Positions 1-7,443 of a stretch of 8,898 bases of DNA are shown piece by piece. Each line of letters starts with the position of its first letter. Within the stretch, counting starts at the first letter, position 1. Made by a program: the position numbers and the translations under genes. The stretch is from an uncultured Verrucomicrobiota bacterium (lineage in GTDB: Bacteria; Verrucomicrobiota; Verrucomicrobiae; Opitutales; Opitutaceae), in contig CAMLQS010000203.1 of NCBI GenBank assembly GCA_946482165.1, positions 1-8,898 on the forward strand, in the 5' to 3' direction. Below the pieces are notes generated by a model that saw only the letters and a program-made list of their open reading frames with translations, searched no databases and was not told the DNA's origin.

Positions 1-2997
1 GTCGTCGATCTCGCCGCCGACGGCGCCGTCGACGGCACCGCGACGGTCCAATCGGACTGGAACGCCTTCGACACCCAGCGCTGGCAGCTAGCATGGCAGG
101 GCAATGGCCTGTATCGCGCCACCAACGTGGCCAGCGCCAAGGCCCTCGACAACGGAGGCTCCTCCACTGCGGGCGACAATCTCGTCATTCAGCCTTGGAG
201 CGGAGCCACCAGCCAGCTCTGGAAGATCGCCGCCGACGGAGATGGCTTTTTCCGCATCGAATCCGCGAACAGCGGCCTGGTCGCCGAGGTCGGCGGCGCT
301 TCGACCGCCGACGGGGCGAACATCGTCCAAGCCACCCACAGCGGCGACGACAGCCAGCAGTGGCTGGTCGGCGTCGCCGCCACGCCGCAGCCCGTGCCAG
401 CTGCTCCAACCGGCTTGGCGGGCTCGGCGGCCTCCATCAGCCAGATCAACCTCTCGTGGACGGCCAGCGACGGCGCGGTCAGCTACCGGATCAAGCGCGC
501 GACCGTCAGCGGCGGCCCCTACGCGCCCCTGCCCGTGCCGGTGAACACGACGACCTACTCGGACACCGGCCTGAGCTCCAGCACCACCTATTACTACGTC
601 GTGTCCGCGATCAACGGCAGCGGTGAGAGCGCCGATTCCCCGCAGGCCGAGGTCACGACTCTGACCGCTCCGCCGGAAGCTCCGACCAGCCTGACCGCGA
701 TACTGGGCACCGGCCGCGTCACCTTGAGTTGGACGGCCAGCGGCGGAGCGACGAGCTACGGCGTGAAACGCGCGACCACCAGCGGCGGCCCCTACACCTT
801 GGTGGCCGACGGCCTGACGGGCACGACTTACACCGACACCGACATCTCGCACGACACGACCTACCACTACGTCGTCGTCGCCACCAACGCCGACGGCACC
901 GGCCCCGACTCCGCCGAGGTCGCCGTGGGCTCGGGCACCTTGGTCGCCCATCTCAAGTTCGACGAGACCGGCGGCGCCATCGCCGCCGACTCCAGCGGAC
1001 GCGGCCAGCACGCCGATCTCGTGAACGGCGCGGGCTTCGCGGCCGGCACGCTCGACGGCGGCCTCGCTCTCCCCGCCACCTCCGGCCAGCATGCCAAGCT
1101 CCCCGCCGGCATCACCAGCGGACTCACCGATTTCACCGTCGCCACTTGGATCAAGGTCGACGCCTTCGTCACCTGGCAGCGCATCTTCGACTTCGGCTCC
1201 GCCACGAACAACTTCATGTTCCTCGCCGCCCAGGGCCCCGCCGGCGCCGGACGTCCCCGCTTCTCCATCCGAAATCCGAGTGTCGCCGCCGAGCAGTTCA
1301 TCGACAGCTCCGTCGCGCTCACCGTCGGCGTCTGGACCCATCTCGCCGTCACCCGTTCCGGCAGCACGGTGCGCATCTACGTCAACGGCGCCCTCGCTGG
1401 CTCCGGCACCATCGCCCTCAGCCCCGCCGACCTCGGCTTCACCACGCAGAACTACCTCGGCAAATCCCAGTTCCCCGACGCCGCCCTCAACAGCACCCTC
1501 GATGATTTCCGTCTCTACGCTCAGGCGCTGAGCCAGGCCGAGGTCACCGCGTTGGCCAACCCCGCCATCGGCGCTCCGACGCGACTCTTCGCCGCCACCG
1601 GCGACACCAAGGCAACCCTCACTTGGTTCCCCAACGCCACCACCACCTACACGGTCAAGCGCTCCGCCACCAGCGGCGGCCCCTACGACACCATCGCCAC
1701 CGACGTGACGGACCTCACCTACACCGACACCGGCCTCACCAACGGCGTCGCCTACTACTACGTCGTCGGCGGCGCGAATAACCTCGGCTCCGGCCCCGAC
1801 TCCGCCGAGGTCTCCGTCACCCCGAACACCTTGGGCCTCCACCTCAAGTTCGACGAAAGCTCAGGCGCCGTCGCCGCCGACTCCAGCGGCCGCGCCCGCC
1901 ACGCCACGCTGGTCAACGCCCCCGCCTTCGCCGCCGGCAGGATCGGCAACGGCCTCGGCCTCGCCGCGGCTTCCTCCCAGTATGCGACGCTCCCCTCCGG
2001 CATCGTGGACGGCTTCACCGACTTCACCATCTCCACCTGGCTCAAGGTCGACGCCTTCGCCACTTGGCAGCGCATCTTCGACTTCGGCTCCGCCACGAAC
2101 AACTACATGTTCCTGACGACCCAGTATACGCCCACCGCGCCCAACAACGCCAAACTCCGCTTCGGCATCCGCACGCCCGCCGTCGGCGAGCAAAGTGTCA
2201 GCGGCACCGCCGTCGCGCTCTCCACCGGCGTCTGGACCCACGTCGCAGTCACCCGCTCCGGCACCACCGTCTCCATCTACGTCAACGGCGCCCTCGCCGG
2301 CTCCGGCGCCATCGCTCTCAATCCCGCCGACCTCGGCGCCACCACGCTGAACTACCTCGGAAAATCCCAGTTCAACGACCCCTACCTCAACGCGGCCCTC
2401 GACGACTTCCGCCTCTACAGCCGGGCGCTGGGCGCCTCCGAGATCGCGCTCCACGCCTCGCCCCTAGCGGCTCCGCAAAACCTCGTCGCCACCCCGGGCC
2501 CGCTTTCGCTCGACCTCTCGTGGAGCGCCGTTCCCAACGCCACGCGCTACACAGTCAAATACGCCACCACGAGCGGCGGCCCCTACGCCGCCACGCTCTC
2601 AAGCGGCCTTCCGGCCACCAGCCAGACCCACTCCGACCTTGGCTACGGCGCGACCTACTACTACGTCGTCTCGGCGGGAAACTCCGTCTACGAAAGCCCC
2701 TTCTCCGCCGAGCTCGCCGCCACGCCCGACTCCGCTCTGCTCGGCGAGGCGGAGTCCGCCACGCCGGCCTTCGTGATCATCCCGGCCTCCGGCGAAGATC
2801 CCTCCATGGCCAGACTCACCACCGCCACCTCCGTGCCCGGCCACAATTACCGGCTCCAGACCAGCACCGACCTCGCCTCCGGATCTTGGCTGGACGTCGG
2901 CGACCCCGTCTTCGGCGACGGCGCGCCGATCATATTCGAAACTCCCTACGACCCCGCCGAGCCCCGCCGCTTCTACCGCATTCTCGTCACTCGCTGA
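1..2997 (+). CDS. Secreted multidomain carbohydrate-binding protein, 5'-truncated (ricin trefoil, 4 FnIII, 2 LamG)
   Basis: The frame is open from the first base to TGA at 2995-2997 (998 visible residues), so the true start lies upstream; the GTG at 127 falls inside the first domain and is not a credible start. Domains in visible-residue order: ricin-type beta-trefoil at 1-128 with three QxW motifs (Q26-R-W28, Q72-L-W74, Q119-Q-W121); FnIII at about 133-221; FnIII at 224-310; LamG/concanavalin-like jelly roll at 313-520; FnIII at 523-609; second LamG at 610-820; FnIII at 823-910; C-terminal module at 911-998 with 'YRLQTSTDL' and a 'RRFYRILVTR' end. Ricin trefoils and LamG folds commonly bind glycans, and FnIII units act as spacers. 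No catalytic domain is visible; one could lie upstream, so the protein may be a secreted glycosidase, lyase or adhesin. The C-terminal module resembles tails seen on many verrucomicrobial exported proteins (from memory, unsearched). It is separated from the next operon by 136 bp. Confidence 0.92.
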   Translation, partial: VVDLAADGAVDGTATVQSDWNAFDTQRWQLAWQGNGLYRATNVASAKALDNGGSSTAGDNLVIQPWSGATSQLWKIAADGDGFFRIESANSGLVAEVGGASTADGANIVQATHSGDDSQQWLVGVAATPQPVPAAPTGLAGSAASISQINLSWTASDGAVSYRIKRATVSGGPYAPLPVPVNTTTYSDTGLSSSTTYYYVVSAINGSGESADSPQAEVTTLTAPPEAPTSLTAILGTGRVTLSWTASGGATSYGVKRATTSGGPYTLVADGLTGTTYTDTDISHDTTYHYVVVATNADGTGPDSAEVAVGSGTLVAHLKFDETGGAIAADSSGRGQHADLVNGAGFAAGTLDGGLALPATSGQHAKLPAGITSGLTDFTVATWIKVDAFVTWQRIFDFGSATNNFMFLAAQGPAGAGRPRFSIRNPSVAAEQFIDSSVALTVGVWTHLAVTRSGSTVRIYVNGALAGSGTIALSPADLGFTTQNYLGKSQFPDAALNSTLDDFRLYAQALSQAEVTALANPAIGAPTRLFAATGDTKATLTWFPNATTTYTVKRSATSGGPYDTIATDVTDLTYTDTGLTNGVAYYYVVGGANNLGSGPDSAEVSVTPNTLGLHLKFDESSGAVAADSSGRARHATLVNAPAFAAGRIGNGLGLAAASSQYATLPSGIVDGFTDFTISTWLKVDAFATWQRIFDFGSATNNYMFLTTQYTPTAPNNAKLRFGIRTPAVGEQSVSGTAVALSTGVWTHVAVTRSGTTVSIYVNGALAGSGAIALNPADLGATTLNYLGKSQFNDPYLNAALDDFRLYSRALGASEIALHASPLAAPQNLVATPGPLSLDLSWSAVPNATRYTVKYATTSGGPYAATLSSGLPATSQTHSDLGYGATYYYVVSAGNSVYESPFSAELAATPDSALLGEAESATPAFVIIPASGEDPSMARLTTATSVPGHNYRLQTSTDLASGSWLDVGDPVFGDGAPIIFETPYDPAEPRRFYRILVTR
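670..1560 (+). repeat. FnIII-LamG supermodule, copy 1
   Basis: First copy of a roughly 297-residue unit within the first gene: an FnIII domain followed by a LamG domain. It matches copy 2 (1567-2460) at the DNA level, including a perfect 40-bp match (1174-1213 against 2065-2104, offset 891). The LamG part begins 'HLKFDE' and ends 'LDDFRLY', motifs shared with copy 2. Confidence 0.85.
1567..2460 (+). repeat. FnIII-LamG supermodule, copy 2
   Basis: Second copy of the FnIII-LamG unit, directly following copy 1 and itself followed by a further lone FnIII (2467-2730). Copy 2 carries a few extra residues in the LamG loop after the 'NNYMFL' strand (about 2113-2160), so the spacing between equivalent FnIII points grows from 891 to 900 bp. 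A 15-mer AGCGGCGGCCCCTAC encoding SGGPY occurs once in each of the four FnIII domains (508, 781, 1672, 2572). Confidence 0.85.
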
Positions 2998-3037
2998 GGC
3001 CCCATCGAACAAAACGAGGCGAGTCCCCCGCCCCACG

Positions 3038-3086
3038 CCCTGAATCGACGAGTTCCTCGGCGTCGCGCGGTCGATTGATTTCAGGG
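3038..3086. other. Imperfect inverted repeat between the two transcription units
   Basis: The left arm CCCTGAATCGAC (3038-3049) pairs with the right arm GTCGATTGATTTCAGGG (3070-3086), with about five unpaired bases in the right arm. A nested CGACG/CGTCG stem (3046-3050 with 3061-3065) competes for the same bases. It lies 41 bp after the stop of the first gene, so it could terminate that transcript, but no T-run follows it. The right arm contains the proposed -35 element of the downstream operon, so an operator role is an alternative. Confidence 0.3.
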
Positions 3087-3102
3087 TCATCCCGACGATA
3101 AT
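3075..3102 (+). promoter_or_regulatory. Putative sigma70-type promoter of the TPR-ExbB-ExbD operon
   Basis: TTGATT (3075-3080, 4 of 6 matches to the -35 consensus) is followed after 16 bp by GATAAT (3097-3102, 5 of 6 matches to the -10 consensus). The site is a rare A/T-rich patch in otherwise GC-rich DNA and sits 31 bp upstream of the ATG at 3134. A transcript starting near 3109 would have a leader of only about 25 nt. It is the only clear promoter-like sequence seen in the window, and the later genes are packed too closely to need their own. Confidence 0.45.
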
Positions 3103-3104
3103 CT

Positions 3105-3118
3105 GCGGCGCAAGCCGC
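3105..3118 (+). other. Small GCAA-tetraloop hairpin at the proposed transcript start
   Basis: GCGGC-GCAA-GCCGC forms a perfect 5-bp stem capped by a GNRA-type tetraloop, extendable by one T-G wobble. It lies between the proposed -10 box and the ATG at 3134, about where a ribosome binding site would be expected; no Shine-Dalgarno sequence is present there. No T-tract follows, so it is not an intrinsic terminator. It may protect the 5' end of the mRNA or be a chance product of GC-rich sequence. Confidence 0.3.
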
Positions 3119-3133
3119 GTCCCCGACAGACAA

Positions 3134-5734
3134 ATGCCCCAGCCCGACCCGCGCCGCCTGTCGCCCAACCGGCCCCTCCGCCTGCTCGCGGCCATCGCCG
3201 GCCTCGCCGCCGTCGTCCACGCGGCCCCCCGGTCCCCCGACGAGCTCTTCAAGGAAGGCGCCTTCGCGTATTCAGCGAAGGACTACGCCTCTGCGATAGC
3301 CCGCTTCGAGGAGCTGGTGAAAGTCGCCCAGCCCGGCCCCGGCCTCGACTCGGTCCATTTCACCCTCGCCAGCGCCAGGCTGCTCAACGGCGACGCCGCG
3401 GCCGCCGCCGAGGCCTTCCGCGACTACATCCGCCTCTACCCGGTCGGCGAGCAGATCGACAACGCCCGCTTCGGCCTCGCCCAGGCCCTCCTCAAGGCCG
3501 GCCGCGTCGACGAAACGCTGCAGACGCTCCGGGCCCTGCGCGCCATCGAGGGCGGCGCCCGCGGCATCGACAACTACCCGGCCCTTACGGGGCTCGCGGT
3601 CGAAATCGCCGACGCCCTGCTCGCCGAGCGGCGCTTCGCGGTCGCGCTCGAACTCCTTCAGACCGCTCCCGGTCGGACCGAAGTTCTCGCCGACCAGACG
3701 CGCCGCGTTCATGAGCTCGACCAGTTGCACCGCCGCGCCCGGCTCGCGGGCGAGCTCGGCGCCACCGGCGCCCAGCTCGCCCACCGCGACGCGCTCGCCT
3801 CCCGCCTCGAGACCGCCCGCGCCATTCTCGATCAGGTCGAAAAACAGCCCGCGTTCGACCTTCCCCGCCTCCTCCGGCAGGCCCGCTGCCATCTCGAGCT
3901 CGATGAACCGTGGGAGGCCGTCGTCCTCTATGCGGAGATCCTCGCGCGCTTCCCCGAGTCCCCCGACCGCGCCTACGCCCTTCACGGCCTCGTCCTCGCC
4001 CGCCAGCAGGCGGGACGCCCCGCCGACGCCTTCGCCCTCAGCAGGCGCTTCCTCGACACCTTCCCCGACCATCCGCTCGCGTCCGAGATCGCCATCCTCG
4101 GCGGACAGATCGCGCTCGACCGGCAACAAGCGTCCGACGCGGAAAGTTTCTTCGGATCGGCCGTCGAGAAGAGCCAGGGCAAGCTCCGCGAACGCGTGCT
4201 GTTTCAACTGGGCCTTGTCCGCTTCACCCGCCGCGATTGGGCGGGCGCCCGCGACATGCTCGACCGCTATGTCCGCGAATTCCCCCAAGGAGAGTGGGCG
4301 GAAAACGCCGCCTACCGCTCCGCGCTCACCTGGTTCCTCGACACCTCCGACGCCGAACGCTATGCCAAGGCCGAGAAGTCCCTCCAGGCCTTCGCCAAGG
4401 ACCGCCCGTCGAGCACCTACCTGCCCGACGCCTATTACCGGCTGGCCGTCTGCAAGTTCGCCTTTCAGGAATACGACGAGGCGCTCGTCGCCTGCACCGA
4501 TTGGGAAAAACGCTTCCCCACCGACGCGATGCTCGCCGAGGTCCTTTCCCTCAAGGGCGACGTGCTCAAGACCCTCCAACGCGAGGACCGCGCCCTCGAC
4601 TCCTACCTCCGCGCGGCCAGCGCCGCCGTGACCGACGACGTCCTCGCCTACACCCTCGGCGAGGCCGCCCGCCTCCTCGAGAAGAAGAAGGACTGGGCCC
4701 GCCTCGGAGACCTCTTCAAAACCCAGTTGCAACGCCAGCCCGACAGCCCTCTCTCCCTTGGCTGGCTCTACTGGGTCGCTCGCGCCGAGGCCCGCGCCGG
4801 CCGGCCGGAACAGGCCTTGGGCTACCTCGCCGAGCGCATCGGCCCCTCGCTCGAGGATGCCGCCCGCGAAGACGTCGAGAACGTCCTCGCCCTCATGGCC
4901 CAGATCACCGCCCGCCAGCGCCGTCCCGCCGACGGCGGCGAGGCCCCCGCATCCCCCTCGGACACTCTGCGCCGACGACTCGGGCTCGGCGCCACCCCGC
5001 CGCCACTCGTCGACGCCCGCCTGCGCTACTACGAATCCCAATTCCTTCGTCTCACCCGCAAACCCGACGAGGCCGCCCGCATCCTCGCCTCCGTCGGACG
5101 CCAGACGCCCCCGGACCAACTCAGCCCCGCCCTCCTCGCCGAGGCCGGCGAGGCCCTCCTTCAATCCGGCGACCGCGAACGCGCCGGCGCCTTTTTCTCC
5201 GCGCTCCAGACGCGCTTCCCGTCCTCTCCGTATCGAGATTATGCCTACACCGGCCTCGGCGACATCGCCCTCGCCTCCGGGGACGCCGCCTCCGCGCTCA
5301 AAAACTACGAGGACGCCGTCAACCTCGCCGGCGCCCGGCACCGCCTCCGCGAGGCCACCGTGGGCAAAGCCCGCGCCCTCTTCGAACTCGGCCGCTTCGA
5401 CGAGGCCGCCAAGCTCTTCGAAAGCGTCGCCGCCACCAAGCAGTGGCGCGGGGAGGCGACCGCCGTCAGCCTTCACCACCTCGGCCTGATCGCCGTCCGA
5501 CAAGGCGATCTGCCAAAAGGCGTCGCCTTCTTCCAGCGCGTCTTCGTCAGCCAGGGCCGCTATCCCGAATGGGTCGCCAAGGCCTACCTCGCCAGCGCCG
5601 AGGCCTTTGAAAAACTCGGCAAACCCGCCGAGGCCGCCACCACCTACCGCGAGATGCTCCGCAACCCGCGCGTCCAAAACCGTCCCGAGACCGCCGTCGC
5701 CCGGGAACGCCTGGAAAAGCTCCCCGCGTCATGA
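3134..5734 (+). CDS. Large exported TPR-repeat protein
   Basis: 866 residues. The N-terminus is a classical signal peptide: a positively charged n-region (RR at 7-8, R13, R16), a hydrophobic core LLAAIAGLAAVV (17-28) and an Ala-rich cleavage region (HAA at 29-31). There is no lipobox cysteine, so it should be a soluble periplasmic or non-lipidated envelope protein. The rest is almost wholly helical TPR-like repeats: pairs with A/G/Y/F signatures recur at about 35-64, 73-104, 107-137, 244-275, 279-310, 355-385, 432-462, 470-500, 545-570, 664-695, 702-732, 740-766, 775-804 and 814-843. A polar low-complexity break lies at about 593-625. TPR arrays scaffold protein complexes. Its place at the head of an ExbB/ExbD operon suggests a partner of that motor, loosely like CpoB in Tol-Pal or the TPR proteins of Agl-Glt, but no direct homology to those can be claimed. 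The stop overlaps the next ATG (ATGA at 5731-5734). The start follows the only promoter-like site. Confidence 0.93.
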   Translation: MPQPDPRRLSPNRPLRLLAAIAGLAAVVHAAPRSPDELFKEGAFAYSAKDYASAIARFEELVKVAQPGPGLDSVHFTLASARLLNGDAAAAAEAFRDYIRLYPVGEQIDNARFGLAQALLKAGRVDETLQTLRALRAIEGGARGIDNYPALTGLAVEIADALLAERRFAVALELLQTAPGRTEVLADQTRRVHELDQLHRRARLAGELGATGAQLAHRDALASRLETARAILDQVEKQPAFDLPRLLRQARCHLELDEPWEAVVLYAEILARFPESPDRAYALHGLVLARQQAGRPADAFALSRRFLDTFPDHPLASEIAILGGQIALDRQQASDAESFFGSAVEKSQGKLRERVLFQLGLVRFTRRDWAGARDMLDRYVREFPQGEWAENAAYRSALTWFLDTSDAERYAKAEKSLQAFAKDRPSSTYLPDAYYRLAVCKFAFQEYDEALVACTDWEKRFPTDAMLAEVLSLKGDVLKTLQREDRALDSYLRAASAAVTDDVLAYTLGEAARLLEKKKDWARLGDLFKTQLQRQPDSPLSLGWLYWVARAEARAGRPEQALGYLAERIGPSLEDAAREDVENVLALMAQITARQRRPADGGEAPASPSDTLRRRLGLGATPPPLVDARLRYYESQFLRLTRKPDEAARILASVGRQTPPDQLSPALLAEAGEALLQSGDRERAGAFFSALQTRFPSSPYRDYAYTGLGDIALASGDAASALKNYEDAVNLAGARHRLREATVGKARALFELGRFDEAAKLFESVAATKQWRGEATAVSLHHLGLIAVRQGDLPKGVAFFQRVFVSQGRYPEWVAKAYLASAEAFEKLGKPAEAATTYREMLRNPRVQNRPETAVARERLEKLPAS

Positions 5735-6537
5735 CCCCCATGCGCCGCCTCCTTCCGCTTCTTTTCGCCGCCGCCCTCGCGCCTCTCGCGACCGGCCAGA
5801 CCCTGACCTTCGCCGACGGGCGCACCGCCTCGCTCGCCACCGCCAAGATCGTCGGCGACACCGTCCGGCTGCCCCTCGAGCTCGGCGGCGGCGCCTCCGG
5901 CGAAATCAGCCTGCCCGTCTCCGCCATCGTCCGGCTCGATTGGCCCGAGCCCGCGGAACTCGCGGAGGCGAAGGCCCTGCTCGCCGCCGGCCGCGACGCC
6001 GACACCCTCCGCCTGCTCGACAAAACCCTTCCCGTCCACGCCCCCTTCAAGGACGTCGCCGGCTCCTGGTGGGCGAAGCTCACGGCGCTGCGCCTCCGCG
6101 CCCAGACCAGGCTCGGCCGCGACATCGACGCCGCGGTCTCCCTCGAACTCCTCCGCCGCTCCAAGACCGGGGCCGCCCTGGTCCCCGGCGCCGTCCTCGA
6201 CATCGTCTCCGCGCTCGTCGACGCGAACAAGCCCGCCGAGGCGCGCAAACAGCTCGACCTCGCCGCGCTCCCCGCCGACGACGAGACCGTCGCCGCGCGG
6301 ATCGCCGTGTTGCGGGGTCGTCTCCTGCTCGCCGAGGACAAACCCGAGGAGGCCCTCCTTTCCTTCCTGCGCGTCCGCGCCCTCCACCCTCGCGTCGCGG
6401 AACACCAGCCCGCCGCCCTCCTCGGCGCCATCGCCTGCTACGAAAAACTCGGCGAGGCCGCTCGCGCCGAGACCGCCCGGGAACAGCTCCGCTCCCGCCA
6501 CCCCGACTCCCCGGAAGCCGCCAAGGCCCTCCGCTGA
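5731..6537 (+). CDS. Exported protein with TPR-like C-terminal region, unknown function
   Basis: 268 residues from the ATG at 5731, which overlaps the previous stop as ATGA. A second ATG at 5740 gives a tighter signal peptide (MRRLLPLLFAAALAPLATG) and the same 'stop-C-run-ATG' junction as two later genes, so 5740 may be the real start. After the export signal (to about residue 22), residues 23-72 form a short beta-rich segment with 'FADGR' and 'GEISLPVSAIVRLDW', reminiscent of small SH3-like folds that precede helical repeats in exported proteins. Residues 75-268 are helical; 193-223 and 226-256 look like two TPR units ('AEDKPEEALLSFLRVRALHP', 'LGAIACYEKLGEAARAETAR'). I do not recognise a named family. 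Translation is probably coupled to the large TPR protein before it, and the two may form a periplasmic scaffold for the ExbB/ExbD motor encoded downstream. There is no cysteine at the signal cleavage site. Confidence 0.88.
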   Translation: MTPMRRLLPLLFAAALAPLATGQTLTFADGRTASLATAKIVGDTVRLPLELGGGASGEISLPVSAIVRLDWPEPAELAEAKALLAAGRDADTLRLLDKTLPVHAPFKDVAGSWWAKLTALRLRAQTRLGRDIDAAVSLELLRRSKTGAALVPGAVLDIVSALVDANKPAEARKQLDLAALPADDETVAARIAVLRGRLLLAEDKPEEALLSFLRVRALHPRVAEHQPAALLGAIACYEKLGEAARAETAREQLRSRHPDSPEAAKALR

Positions 6538-6579
6538 ACCCGTCCTTCTCCCGCCGATCTCTCCACCGCCTTTCGATTC

Positions 6580-7422
6580 ATGAACATGCCCGTCGCCACA
6601 CCACCCCGCCTCCGTCTGCCAGCCCTCCTGCTCGCCGCGGCCGCCGCCCCGATCCTCGCCGCCACCGCCCGCGCCCAGGAGGCCGCCGCCGCCGCGCCCG
6701 TCGTCATCGAGAAGACCCTCTGGGAACGGATCATGGTCGCCGGCCCCTTCTTCATGCTCCTGCTCTTTCTCGCCTCGACCCTCATGGTCTGGCTCGTGAT
6801 CGACGGGGTCCTCCGCACCGCCAAACCGAAGCTCGTCCCGCCCGACGTCGAGGCGTCCCTCCGCCAGAGCCTCACCGACGGCGACTACGATACCGCCCTG
6901 GCCATCGCCGCGCAAAGCGACACCGTCTTCGGCCGCGTCGCCACCGAGGCGTTCACCAAAGTCGGCCTCGGCAAGGACGCGACCGACGACGCCATCTTCG
7001 AGGAGGTCGAGCGCGAGAGAGGCGGCTTCGCCTCCCGTATCAGCTACCTCTCCGTCATCGGAGTCATCACGCCCATGATCGGCCTCACCGGCACCGTCTT
7101 CGGCATGATCCAGGCCTTCGACACCCTCGGCTCCTCCGGCGTGGGCGACCCCGCCAAGCTCTCCGAGGCCATCGGCCACGTGCTCGTCTGCACCGGCGGC
7201 GGCCTCGTCGTCGCCATCCCCGCCTTCGCCTTCTACTACGTCCTGCGCAACCGCATCACCGCCGGCATCCGCCACGTCCAGGTGCGGGCCAACGCCATCT
7301 TCCACCATCTGCCTTACGCGCAACTCCAGGGCATGCGCCTCGAGGCCGACGCCTTCATCCCCGCGCCCCCCCGCGCCTCGTCCAAGTCCGCCGCAGGCTT
7401 CGAGGCCGGGCGCTCCGCCTAA
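6580..7422 (+). CDS. MotA/TolQ/ExbB family proton-channel subunit
   Basis: 280 residues. Family topology is clear: TM1 at about 52-76, a cytoplasmic helical loop at 77-152 with the usual 'L..GDYDTALAIA' pattern, TM2 at about 153-181 with TPMIGLTGTVFGM, and TM3 at about 198-222 with CTGGGLVVAIPAF. T172 (TM2) and T205 (TM3) align with the pore threonines of E. coli ExbB (T148, T181) and TolQ, so proton conduction is expected to be intact. ExbB pentamers around ExbD convert proton flow into mechanical work at the inner membrane. The N-terminus carries an extra hydrophobic stretch (LPALLLAAAAAPILAATARA, 13-32) ending in ARA-Q, which may be a cleaved signal peptide or a fourth helix. It is longer than E. 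coli ExbB or TolQ. ATG at 6580 is used; another ATG at 6586 is possible. The 42-bp leader is pyrimidine-rich without a Shine-Dalgarno. ExbB and TolQ roles cannot be told apart from sequence alone. Confidence 0.96.
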   Translation: MNMPVATPPRLRLPALLLAAAAAPILAATARAQEAAAAAPVVIEKTLWERIMVAGPFFMLLLFLASTLMVWLVIDGVLRTAKPKLVPPDVEASLRQSLTDGDYDTALAIAAQSDTVFGRVATEAFTKVGLGKDATDDAIFEEVERERGGFASRISYLSVIGVITPMIGLTGTVFGMIQAFDTLGSSGVGDPAKLSEAIGHVLVCTGGGLVVAIPAFAFYYVLRNRITAGIRHVQVRANAIFHHLPYAQLQGMRLEADAFIPAPPRASSKSAAGFEAGRSA

Positions 7423-7443
7423 CCCCCTACCCCCTTCAATCCC

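Noticed and set aside
127..129. GTG as start codon of the first gene
   Set aside because: The frame is open to position 1 and the residues before the GTG contain the first QxW motif of the trefoil, so the gene starts outside the window.
88..1842. 584-residue - strand frame opposite the FnIII/LamG gene
   Set aside because: Low-complexity Gly/Ala/Val translation without motifs; it mirrors the repeat structure of the sense gene.
508..2586. Regularly recurring 15-mer AGCGGCGGCCCCTAC as a CRISPR-like or regulatory repeat
   Set aside because: The four copies are in frame, encode SGGPY at the same place in each FnIII domain, and are spaced by domain length; they are protein repeats.
3272..5677. 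801-residue open frame on the - strand opposite the large TPR gene
   Set aside because: It has shadow composition (Gly/Glu/Ala/Val runs, no recognisable domain), as expected antisense to a GC-rich gene. The + strand frame has a signal peptide, TPR repeats and coupled neighbours.
5644..7323. 559-residue - strand frame opposite the middle of the operon
   Set aside because: Gly/Glu/Asp-rich shadow composition, crossing two gene boundaries on the sense strand where real domains are present.
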